A DNA stretch of 20,930 bases from assembly GCA_964550025.1 (NCBI GenBank), contig CAZJYI010000181.1, positions 1 through 20,930 on the forward strand. The letters run 5' to 3'. The notes below the pieces were generated by a model. That model saw nothing but the letters and a program-made list of their open reading frames with translations. It searched no databases and was not told where the DNA came from. Numbering within the stretch: position 1 is the first letter of the stretch; every line of letters starts with the position of its first letter. The translations under genes and the position numbers were made by a program. Of this stretch, positions 13,601 through 20,892 are shown piece after piece. This DNA comes from CAZJYI01 sp964550025. GTDB taxonomy: Bacteria > Verrucomicrobiota > Kiritimatiellia > UBA8416 > CAYOBW01.

Positions 13601-15742
13601 CTAGAGCGTATCGTCGATGACCGTGAGGTAGTCGACGGACCAGTAGTCGGTGCCGCCCGTGCTGTCTGCCACCTTCACGGTGCCATTGCTCGTCCCGTCC
13701 GTGCGCCACAGGCCGGAGAAACCGGCGCCGTCACCGGCGCTGAAGAGCACGACGCCGTCCACAATGGTAAGGGAGTCGACGTTTGAGCCGGAGTTCCCGG
13801 GGTCGATATCCCTCACCAGGTACGTGCCGTTGCTTGTGCCGTCGCTGCGCCACAGCTCCTGTCCGTGAGCGCCATCATCACCGACGAAGTAGACGTTGGA
13901 CCCCACTCCAAGGAGGTTCTCGGGGGCACGCCGGTACTCATGGGTGATGTCGCCGGGTGAATGGGTGCCACCCGGGGTCCCGTCACTGAACCAGATCTCT
14001 TCATCACTCCGGCCGTCGTCTGCCACAAAGTAGACCCCCCCGTCAGCAGCGGTCAGTTCCGTCGGGTCGGACCCGTCGGAGCCACTCACGTCTCCGAGGA
14101 ACAGCGTTCCCGCGGGCGTGCCGTCGTTCGCCACGAAGATCAGGGCGTTGCCCAGGGCAGTGAGGAGCTTCGGGCTTGAGTTCATCCGCCCGCTCCGGAT
14201 GTCCTTTACCATCTCGGCGCCGGTGGCGCTCCCGTCGCTTCGCCAGAGTTCTCGACTGGTGTCGCGGTTGCCGTAGGCGGCGAAATACAGGTGACCTCCC
14301 ATCACGGTCAGATGCTCGGGATCCGATGAGTCCATACCGGTAGGCAGGATGTCCTGGACCATGACCGTTCCGGCCGGCGTCCCGTCGGTCCGCCACAGTT
14401 CATGGCCGCTGTTGTCGTGGTAGGTACACGCGTTGAAGTAGACGTAGTTCCCGAACCTGGTCAGGTAGTCCGGATCGGAGGAGCTGGAACCCGGAGAGAT
14501 GTCTTTCAGCAGGGACGTGCCGCTCTCCGTCCCATCGCTCACGTACAGCTCCGCCCCGCTGCCAGAGCCGTAGCCGACGAAGACCACGGACCCATTCATG
14601 GCCATGAATTGACGCGGATACGAACTGCTCCCGGAGTAGATGTCCTTGACGAGATGGGTCCCGTTGCTGGTGCCGTCACTCGTCCAGAGCTCGTAACCTT
14701 CATCACGCGTGTAGGCCTCGAAGAAGAGGCGGTTGCCGGCCACCGTGAGCTCGTCAACGCGACTGAATCCTCCTGCGACCCGAACCGTTCCCGTTTCCGT
14801 ACCGTCGGATTTCCACAGCCCGACCACATACATGGATATGCTGTCTGCCCCGAAGAACAGCTCGTCGTCCATGCTGACGAGGCTCACGGGGTTACCGTCC
14901 GAGTACCCGGGATAGACGTCCTTCACCAGCATCGTGCCCGAGGGCGTGCCGTCCGTCTTCCATAGTTCGCGGCCGGAGAGTGCGGAGTAGGCAGAGAAGA
15001 AGACTTCGGAGCCGAACAGAACGAAGTCGTCGGCGTGGGAGCCTCGCGCGTGGGTCGCGAGGTCCTTAACCATCATGGTCCCGGCCGCGGAACCGTCGCT
15101 CTTCCATAGCTGTCTTCCGTTCCTACCGTTCGAGGCCGAGAAGAAAAGCGTCGCGCCGGAAACCACGAAATCCCGCGGGTCGGACGCATCCGGCCCCGGG
15201 AAGATGTCCTTGAGCAATACGGTACCCCCTCCCGTGCCGTCGCTCCGCCACAGTTCGTTTCCGTTCAAACCGTCATCGGCGGCAAAATACACGCGGTCCC
15301 CGAGCATCGTCAGGTGCTCCGGGTCGGCGCCATCGGCTCCGGCACGAATGTCCTTGAGGCGTACGGTTCCCGCCTCCGTTCCATCGCTGCGCCAGAGTTC
15401 CCGACCGCCGTCCGGGCCCTCGGCGCCGAACAGCACGCGTCCGCCGACCACGCGCAGCTCCATCGGGTCGGAGGCGGTCGGCCCCGGAAAGATGTCTTTG
15501 ACCAGTACCGTACCGCTCTCGGTGCCGTCCGTCTTCCACAGCTCGCGGCCCTCGGGACGCGTGGTGGCGGCGAAGAGCGTCGTGCCGCCCAGCGCCGCGA
15601 AGTCCGCCGGCGACGAGGACAGTCTCGCCTTGCTCGTGTTGATGTCCCTCACAATCGCGGGACCGGCGTGGGTCACGACAGGCATCAGACTGGCGAGCAC
15701 GGCGATCAGGGCTGGCTGAAGCGGCAAGACAGCGTTTCTCAT
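13601..15742 (-). CDS. Secreted ELWxxDGT-repeat protein (interrupted by TAG)
   Basis: The 713 aa are read up to the TAG at codon 714. ATG 15742 has GGAGGG 7 nt upstream and a signal peptide (MRNAVLPLQPALIAVLASLM, cleavage near THA-G); it overlaps the upstream gene's stop by 4 nt (ATGA). The mature chain is about 14 tandem units of 45-50 aa, each with a strand pair such as RVYFAAD, a GxELWRSDGT turn, GTVLLKDI and a spacer rich in D, S and P. This is the ELWxxDGT repeat, thought to build beta-propeller-like blades. One unit near 14130 has lost its ELW half. The stop removes the closing half-unit and the C-terminal module (13217-13600). The protein is probably extracellular; partner or ligand unknown. 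Confidence 0.85.
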   Translation of the reverse strand: MRNAVLPLQPALIAVLASLMPVVTHAGPAIVRDINTSKARLSSSPADFAALGGTTLFAATTRPEGRELWKTDGTESGTVLVKDIFPGPTASDPMELRVVGGRVLFGAEGPDGGRELWRSDGTEAGTVRLKDIRAGADGADPEHLTMLGDRVYFAADDGLNGNELWRSDGTGGGTVLLKDIFPGPDASDPRDFVVSGATLFFSASNGRNGRQLWKSDGSAAGTMMVKDLATHARGSHADDFVLFGSEVFFSAYSALSGRELWKTDGTPSGTMLVKDVYPGYSDGNPVSLVSMDDELFFGADSISMYVVGLWKSDGTETGTVRVAGGFSRVDELTVAGNRLFFEAYTRDEGYELWTSDGTSNGTHLVKDIYSGSSSYPRQFMAMNGSVVFVGYGSGSGAELYVSDGTESGTSLLKDISPGSSSSDPDYLTRFGNYVYFNACTYHDNSGHELWRTDGTPAGTVMVQDILPTGMDSSDPEHLTVMGGHLYFAAYGNRDTSRELWRSDGSATGAEMVKDIRSGRMNSSPKLLTALGNALIFVANDGTPAGTLFLGDVSGSDGSDPTELTAADGGVYFVADDGRSDEEIWFSDGTPGGTHSPGDITHEYRRAPENLLGVGSNVYFVGDDGAHGQELWRSDGTSNGTYLVRDIDPGNSGSNVDSLTIVDGVVLFSAGDGAGFSGLWRTDGTSNGTVKVADSTGGTDYWSVDYLTVIDDTL

Positions 15743-17490
15743 GGGACACCCTCCATTTGTCTGACGCGAATGCGGTAGAACCGGCCGGCGGCGTCGCTGT
15801 TCTCGTCCGTGTATCTGTTGGCGGGCGGCGTGGCCACGATGTTGCTCGCCAGAACGTCGTACGTGCCCATCGGATCCGCGGCCGACTCGATGACATAGAG
15901 CCGGTCTTCCGCGCTCTGCCAGGTGATCTCGAACACGCCGCCGGCCTGCCCGCGTGCCCCCTCGAAGTGCAGCACCGAACCGGCGTCGTGCGGATCGCTG
16001 CCCGCGGTTCCTTCGCCCCACCAGGTTCGAGTATTGAGAATGCCGGGGACGCTGGAGGTCTGGGTCAGCGTGAACTCCTTCCCCCACCGCCAGGTAAGCG
16101 TCGAGTCTTCCATGATGCGCAGTTCGAAGTGGTTGGTGTGGCCCTGCGCCGGCACGCTGCCTGATCCCGTCCATCCCGTCGCGCGATAGCGGACATCATC
16201 CGAAACCGCTTCCGGCAGATCGGCGTAGCAGAAGACCACGCTGTCGGTCACGTACGCGTGTGTGCCGTAGCCGTTCGGCCAGCACTGCCCGACGTTGTCA
16301 GGGCTGCCGTCAACCACCAACGTGGCATCGGCCACGATCATCGCGACGAAAACGGCAGGTGACGGCGAGCGTGCGCCGTTGTTGTCGATCGCTTCCGCGG
16401 TCAACGTGTAGTTGCCGGGGAGGTCGGGGTACCAGTGGCAGCTATAGGGCGCGGATGGATCTTCGCCTACTCTCGCGCCACTTGCGAAGAACTCGACGCG
16501 GGTAATCGTGCCGTCCGGGTCGTCGGCATCGGCCGTGATGCGCAGCCCCCGAGACAGGGGAAAGGAGTTCAGACTGGCGGGACTCGTGATAGCGACACTC
16601 GGGAAGGCATTGGGAACGACGGGCGAAACGGAGGTGTTCTCATAAGCGCCGATATCGGGTTGTTCACCCCGCGGGATACCGTCAAGATCGGTGGCGGGAA
16701 CGTATGCCGGCTCAGCCCGGCCCAGGCAGGGGCTGGGGGGATTGTCGAGAAGGCGGTAGTTGCCGCTCGCCGCGTTCGCGAACAGGGGAGTGCCGTTGAT
16801 GATGCCCTGGTAGGTCAAGCCGGCGATCGCCGGGGGGCTGCCGCCGATGGTGTCGGTCGCGAGATCGGAGGCAATGACAGTGAGTCGATCGGAGGGGTTG
16901 TCAAGTGTGATTTCGTCTGCCCCGGGATTGTCCCAGACGATGGAATTGGCAATCCACGGCGACGAACCGCCAACGCATGAGATGCCTCCGCCAAACACTG
17001 CCGCGTTGTCCGCGATCACACAGTTCAGCAGTGTGGGAGACGCGGCATGACATGAGCCGCCGCCCCCGTAGCTATTGGTTCGCGCCCCCGTCAGGATGCA
17101 ATTCACAATGTGGGGTGAGGCATTCAGGCACGCGATACCTCCGCCGGACTCTCCCTCCACCGAGCCGTTCCTGATCGTCAGTCCATTCAGTACCGATGAA
17201 TCGTCTTCCCCACCTGCAAAACGAAACCCTCGTCCCTGGAACTCGCAGTCCACGACCGTGTGTTGCGGGCCATTCAAGGACCGAACGGTTATGGCCTTGC
17301 CGCGGAAGTCAACATTCACGTTGCCTTCGCCCCGGTAGACTCCGTCCGCAAGGAGCACGTCGATATCGCCGTCGCCGTCGACGTCGGTGGCCCGAACGCA
17401 CTGGGTCCCGGCAAGTGATCCGCGCGGGTCAATGATGAGGCACGCAAAGAGGACGGAGACCATCTTTGGCATGTGCCGTCTGAAGTGCAT
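15739..17490 (-). CDS. Secreted right-handed beta-helix protein with Ig-like domain
   Basis: Protein of 583 aa. ATG 17490 is preferred because AGGGGG precedes it; ATG 17562, 17472 and 17463 are in-frame alternatives. After a signal-like segment (MVSVLFACLIIDPRGSLAG) come parallel beta-helix turns (about 30-265) with repeated pieces such as SVLNGLTIRNG, GGGIACLNASPHIVNCIL and GGGISCVGGSSPWIANSIVW, ending in LDGIPRGEQPDIGAYE. An Ig/Big-like domain follows (about 298-385, VAITSPASL to ADADDPDGTITRVEFFASG). Next is a segment with YRATGWTGSGSVPAQGHTN and LTWRWGKEF (about 387-475), and last the C-terminal module shared with the next gene. Such proteins are often adhesins or polysaccharide-active. 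No catalytic residues are assigned. The start of the helix is abrupt (DVDGDGDIDVLLADGVY), which may mark an old recombination. Confidence 0.85.
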   Translation of the reverse strand: MHFRRHMPKMVSVLFACLIIDPRGSLAGTQCVRATDVDGDGDIDVLLADGVYRGEGNVNVDFRGKAITVRSLNGPQHTVVDCEFQGRGFRFAGGEDDSSVLNGLTIRNGSVEGESGGGIACLNASPHIVNCILTGARTNSYGGGGSCHAASPTLLNCVIADNAAVFGGGISCVGGSSPWIANSIVWDNPGADEITLDNPSDRLTVIASDLATDTIGGSPPAIAGLTYQGIINGTPLFANAASGNYRLLDNPPSPCLGRAEPAYVPATDLDGIPRGEQPDIGAYENTSVSPVVPNAFPSVAITSPASLNSFPLSRGLRITADADDPDGTITRVEFFASGARVGEDPSAPYSCHWYPDLPGNYTLTAEAIDNNGARSPSPAVFVAMIVADATLVVDGSPDNVGQCWPNGYGTHAYVTDSVVFCYADLPEAVSDDVRYRATGWTGSGSVPAQGHTNHFELRIMEDSTLTWRWGKEFTLTQTSSVPGILNTRTWWGEGTAGSDPHDAGSVLHFEGARGQAGGVFEITWQSAEDRLYVIESAADPMGTYDVLASNIVATPPANRYTDENSDAAGRFYRIRVRQMEGVP

Positions 17491-17591
17491 GCCCCCTCGT
17501 TGATCGCAGAATGCGATGCACCGTTCCACGCTTGCGCGCGGGCTTTTCCTGCGCCCCCCCATAGCAGGTAATCAACAGCGGCTTCTTGTGC

Positions 17592-17620
17592 CTTATAGCA
17601 CCTGCTTCGATCAGGGTCAA
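17592..17620 (-). promoter_or_regulatory. Strong sigma70-like promoter for the beta-helix/ELWxxDGT unit
   Basis: On the minus strand TTGACC (17615-17620) and TATAAG (17592-17597) each match the consensus at 5 of 6 positions with an ideal 17-nt spacer. The start of transcription would be near 17585, giving a leader of about 95 nt to ATG 17490. A 7-bp inverted repeat (AGCAGGT at 17600-17606, in the spacer, and ACCTGCT at 17563-17569, downstream of the start) flanks the -10 box and could be an operator. Confidence 0.55.
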
Positions 17621-17635
17621 GGGGCTGGTTCTTGG

Positions 17636-17664
17636 TTGTGACGCAGGGAGAGATCGGTTAGTTT
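17636..17664 (+). promoter_or_regulatory. Weak promoter candidate for the MscS gene
   Basis: TTGTGA (17636-17641) and TAGTTT (17659-17664) are 17 nt apart, matching consensus at 4 and 3 of 6 positions. Transcription would start near 17671, about 43 nt before ATG 17714, which favours that start over the upstream TTG at 17663. Confidence 0.3.
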
Positions 17665-17713
17665 GTACGTGTCAGCGGGATACTCGTTGGTCGAGCAGCG
17701 TTTGGGGCAACAC

Positions 17714-18646
17714 ATGATCCAGCGATTGAGCGAAATACTACACGTGGACCCCAACTCGGTTATCAAGCTGGGCGTTTCCCTCGTTGTGCTGCTGTCACTG
17801 TGGCTGGTGAAACGGCTCACGTTGGCGGCGGTGAGACGGAAGGTCACGGATGTCACGCGCGCCTACAGGCTGCGTCGTTCCATCGGGTACACGCATGCCG
17901 TACTCGTGCTGCTGGCGATCGGCATCATATGGATCGAGGGCGCTCGGTCGGTTGGTACGTTTCTGGGGCTGGTCAGTGCCGGCTTGGCTATCGCGATGCA
18001 CGACACGATCGCCAACATCGCGGGCTGGGTTTTCATCATTGGGCGCAAGCCATTCAAGGTGGGCGATCGGATACAGATCGGCGACACGTCGGGGGATGTC
18101 ATTGACATCCGTGTTTTCCAGTTCAGCATGGTGGAGATCGGCCGCTGGGTGGATGCCGATCAGAGCACGGGCCGTATCATTCACGTTCCGAACAGCAAGG
18201 TGCTGCGAGAGAATCTCGCCAATTTCCAAACTGGGTTTGACTACATCTGGCACGAGATTCCCGTCCTCGTCACGTTCGAGAGCAACTGGAAAGAAGCGAA
18301 GAGCATCCTGCAACAGATTGCCGCGAACGAGGCTGAGCACCTGTCGGAGGGCGCGGAGAACGAGATCCGCCGTGCCGCCATGAGATACCTCATCTTCTTC
18401 AACAAGCTCACGCCCATCGTCTACACGACGGTGAAGCCGTCAGGCGTCCTGCTGACCATTCGGTACATTGTCGCCCCGCGCAAGCGCCGAGAGTCCGAGG
18501 CAGGCATATGGGAAGCCATTCTGGATGCGTTTGCCGAACGTGCCGACATCGATCTCGCATACCCGACGACGCGTTTCTACCGACACGAACCGGAGCCGGA
18601 TGAGGCGTGCTCGACGGGGAGTGTGCATGAGACAACCGTGCCCTGA
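17714..18646 (+). CDS. MscS-family mechanosensitive channel
   Basis: Protein of 310 aa from ATG 17714 (GGGG about 6-9 nt upstream); a TTG at 17663 would add 17 residues without a better ribosome site. Three hydrophobic segments are seen (about 16-33, 59-76 and 80-110). The last is the pore helix with the conserved stretch GLVSAGLAIAMHDTIANIAG, followed by the MscS beta-domain signature PFKVGDRIQIGDTSGDVIDI and the HVPNSKVL motif. Family members open under membrane tension and release solutes on osmotic downshock. It acts in the inner membrane as a heptamer. The last 70 bp overlap the 3' end of the convergent histidine kinase gene. Confidence 0.92.
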   Translation: MIQRLSEILHVDPNSVIKLGVSLVVLLSLWLVKRLTLAAVRRKVTDVTRAYRLRRSIGYTHAVLVLLAIGIIWIEGARSVGTFLGLVSAGLAIAMHDTIANIAGWVFIIGRKPFKVGDRIQIGDTSGDVIDIRVFQFSMVEIGRWVDADQSTGRIIHVPNSKVLRENLANFQTGFDYIWHEIPVLVTFESNWKEAKSILQQIAANEAEHLSEGAENEIRRAAMRYLIFFNKLTPIVYTTVKPSGVLLTIRYIVAPRKRRESEAGIWEAILDAFAERADIDLAYPTTRFYRHEPEPDEACSTGSVHETTVP

Positions 18647-20241
18647 GGGCTGTTGGGTGAAACGGCAAAGGAAGCGCCGATCACCCGGGCGCGGTGCTGC
18701 ATGTTGCGCAATCCCATTCCTTCGGAGCGCGGCGCGTCCCGCGGTATGCCCTCCCCGTCGTCTGCAACCGTCAAGGCGAGCAGTCCGTCGCGTGTGCAAA
18801 GCTCGAGCCGCACACACTGGGGATTCCCGTGCCGGACCGCATTGCTGAGCGCTTCCTGGGCGATGCGATAGAGATGCAGGGCCACGTCGCGATCAAAGCT
18901 ACCCAGACTGATATCCTGGCGGAACGTACAATCGATGTCATAGGTCTCACCCGCGGTAGCGGCCAGGTCAAGCAGGGCCGACGGCAATCCGTCCCGGTTC
19001 AGTTGAACGGGATCGGCGTGACGGGCTATGGTGCGCGCCTCCTTCATCGCCACGCGATTCATGGCGATAATGCCGGCCAGCGTCTCGGCGTGGGACGAAC
19101 CGGCATCCCGTAGCCGTTCGACAAGCACGTCTCCCTTGTAGCCCACGCTGGCCATACGCTGCACGAGGTTGTCGTGCATCTCCTGCGCCAGCCGGCGCTG
19201 CTCCCGCGAACCGGCGTCAATGATGTCCTGCTCAAGCCGCCTGTTCTCGGTGACATCGTGGGTGATGAGAAAGTCGCACACTTGTCCCCCAAAGTGAATG
19301 CCCTTGACGAAGTGGATCTGCATGACCAGCCGATGCGCCTGGCCCTTGAAATGCACCTCGGGCGGCAGTTCGTCGGCTGACACGTGCCGGATGGCGTGTT
19401 CCAACTCCCCCAGATCTTCCTCAACGACGCAGTCACGCAGTCCTCGTCCCTCGAGCTCACGGGCCGAAGCCACTCCAAACGCCCGCACAATGACCCGATT
19501 GGCGTAGACGATCTTCCCGTCTCGAAGCACAATTACGCCCGTCGGCATGCGCTCGATGATCTCCTGAAAGCCGAGGTGCATGTCGGTCATCTGACTGTGT
19601 TCGCGCGCCATCTCCAAGTACTGGGAATGGAATTCTTCGAGTGCCGCGCGCGCCGCAAACAGCGCGCGGAAGGCACGGCGCAGACGAGCCCAGATCGTGG
19701 CGGAGGGAGGAAGCCGCACGGTGTAGACACCCCGCCGGGGTTCTATGTGAGGGTCGACGATGGCCGACGGTAGGCCCAGAAAGCGGCCGCAGGAGGCGAT
19801 ACAGCCGGTGGAGCCGATGAGAAAGGCGCGCGAGTCACGATAGGGAGGAGGGATCTCCAGGGTAATCCGCACGTGGTTTTTGTCGAGCACTTCATACCGG
19901 ACCTTCAGGTTGGTGTACATGGACGGCACGGCCGAACAGGTCACAAAGCGAAAGAACACCCGTGCATTCGTGAAATAGCCCGAGAGGGCGCCCAGGAAGG
20001 ACGCCATTGAGGTCGTTTCGGCGTAGTACTGTACGCATCGATCGATGACCTCCTGGTCGCTTTTCCCTTCGAGGAGTCTCTCCATCATGGTCACGAAGTG
20101 GTCCCAGTCAACGCGATTGCGGGGGGTCCTGAGGTGCTCCAGGGTATACGGGACGTCCTTGGCGAGATCTTCGACCGGGACGCCGAAAATGGGTGCGCCA
20201 AACAGGATGATGCGGGTCGCCCTGCAGGAGACTTCTCTCAT
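18577..20241 (-). CDS. NarL/DegS-type histidine kinase with PAS domain
   Basis: Protein of 554 aa; AGAGGT lies about 5 nt before ATG 20241. Residues 1-195 are an unrecognised N-terminal domain without clear membrane helices; some of it (RVDWDHFVTMMERL, GCIASCGRFLGLPSA, GVYTVRLPP) recalls cytosolic sensory domains that precede AraC regulators and kinases. A linker helix follows, then a PAS domain (about 222-335: MPTGVIVLRDGKIVYANRV, VCDFLITHDVTE). Then HisKA_3 with the phospho-acceptor H356 in RRLAQEMHDNLVQR, and a HATPase_c domain with N467 (EALSNAVRHG), DDGEGIP (494-500) and GMGLRNM (508-514). It should phosphorylate the divergent response regulator at 20416. The signal is unknown and probably cytoplasmic. 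Confidence 0.9.
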   Translation of the reverse strand: MREVSCRATRIILFGAPIFGVPVEDLAKDVPYTLEHLRTPRNRVDWDHFVTMMERLLEGKSDQEVIDRCVQYYAETTSMASFLGALSGYFTNARVFFRFVTCSAVPSMYTNLKVRYEVLDKNHVRITLEIPPPYRDSRAFLIGSTGCIASCGRFLGLPSAIVDPHIEPRRGVYTVRLPPSATIWARLRRAFRALFAARAALEEFHSQYLEMAREHSQMTDMHLGFQEIIERMPTGVIVLRDGKIVYANRVIVRAFGVASARELEGRGLRDCVVEEDLGELEHAIRHVSADELPPEVHFKGQAHRLVMQIHFVKGIHFGGQVCDFLITHDVTENRRLEQDIIDAGSREQRRLAQEMHDNLVQRMASVGYKGDVLVERLRDAGSSHAETLAGIIAMNRVAMKEARTIARHADPVQLNRDGLPSALLDLAATAGETYDIDCTFRQDISLGSFDRDVALHLYRIAQEALSNAVRHGNPQCVRLELCTRDGLLALTVADDGEGIPRDAPRSEGMGLRNMQHRARVIGASFAVSPNSPQGTVVSCTLPVEHASSGSGSCR

Positions 20242-20303
20242 GGTGTACCTCTAGATAGGGAAAGAGCTTAGCACACTCGCCATCTCTGAAAAAGGGGCCT
20301 GTT

Positions 20304-20326
20304 GGCGGAAAAAAAGACCGCCTTTT
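20304..20326 (+). terminator. Hairpin with T-run in the kinase/regulator spacer
   Basis: A perfect 5-bp stem (GGCGG 20304-20308 / CCGCC 20318-20322) with a 9-nt A-rich loop is followed by TTTT (20323-20326). It resembles a weak intrinsic terminator reading rightwards, but it lies between divergent genes where no rightward transcript is expected to end. An attenuator in the regulator leader or a chance hairpin is possible. Confidence 0.3.
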
Positions 20327-20415
20327 CCCATGTGTTTCGTGATTCATCATGGTATCCTCTTCGCAGGTCAGAACTCGGTAGTTGTTTGAAGCCGTCAAGT
20401 CTGGGTGAGAATGCC

Positions 20416-20892
20416 GTGGGGTCGGGCAGAAACATACGCGTCATGATAGTGGACGATCACGCCGTTCTGCGGGAAGGTTTGCGTCTGCTACTGGAGTCCA
20501 AGTCGGACATCAGCGTGGTGGCGGAGGCAGCCGATGGGCGCAGTGCCCTGCGCATGGTGCCGGAGGCCAGACCGGACGTCGTTCTGCTGGACATCGGCAT
20601 GCGCGGGATGAACGGCATCGCGGCCGCGGAAGAGCTGCGGCGCGACTATCCGAACGTCAAGGTTGTCATGCTCTCGATGTACGCCAACACGGAGCACGTG
20701 TACCGGGCATTGGCGGCGGGCTCGCGCGGATATGTCCTGAAAGACTCCAGGGGCGAGGAGCTCGTTCAGGCGATTCGCGCCGTCAGTGCGGACAATCGCT
20801 TCTTCAGTCCCGAAATCATGGACATGATTGCGGAAGGCTTTGCTTCACAGCCCCCCCCGGAACAGGGGGCTAGCCCTGCCCTTTACCCGTAA
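20416..20892 (+). CDS. Response regulator receiver, DNA-binding domain absent
   Basis: Protein of 158 aa from GTG 20416, preceded by GGGTGAG about 6 nt upstream; ATG 20443 would start inside the first receiver strand, and the frame further upstream is not protein-like. A full CheY-type receiver is visible: D13-D14 (IVDDH), phospho-acceptor D59 (VVLLDIGM), S87 (VMLSMYA) and K109 (GYVLKDS). It belongs to the NarL/FixJ type by sequence, and these normally continue into a LuxR-type helix-turn-helix. Here the frame passes a C8 run and ends at TAA 20890-20892, giving a Pro/Gly/Ala tail (SQPPPEQGASPALYP) instead. It is the expected partner of the divergent kinase. The window ends 38 bp later, so a separate output gene cannot be excluded. 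Confidence 0.85.
   Translation: MGSGRNIRVMIVDDHAVLREGLRLLLESKSDISVVAEAADGRSALRMVPEARPDVVLLDIGMRGMNGIAAAEELRRDYPNVKVVMLSMYANTEHVYRALAAGSRGYVLKDSRGEELVQAIRAVSADNRFFSPEIMDMIAEGFASQPPPEQGASPALYP
20851..20878 (+). repeat. C8 homopolymer and GGGCTAGCCC hairpin at the regulator's end
   Basis: A run of eight C (20851-20858) is followed by a hairpin with a 5-bp stem (CAGGG 20863-20867 / CCCTG 20874-20878) that contains the palindrome GGGCTAGCCC. There is no T-run. All three forward frames are closed just after it (TAG 20870-20872, TAA 20890-20892, TAA 20894-20896). It may be a dispersed element that replaced the normal 3' part of the gene. Confidence 0.4.

Noticed and set aside
13601..13603. TAG recoded as an amino acid (pyrrolysine or stop reassignment)
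   Set aside because: At least two other genes here end normally at TAG (10365, 10821), as does the second stop at 13217, and no feature of a methylamine methyltransferase is present. Mutation or sequence error is simpler.
15743..16174. N-terminal extension of the ELWxxDGT protein up to 16174
   Set aside because: The extension is out-of-frame Arg-rich translation of the beta-helix gene. A signal peptide and GGAGGG site mark the start at 15742.
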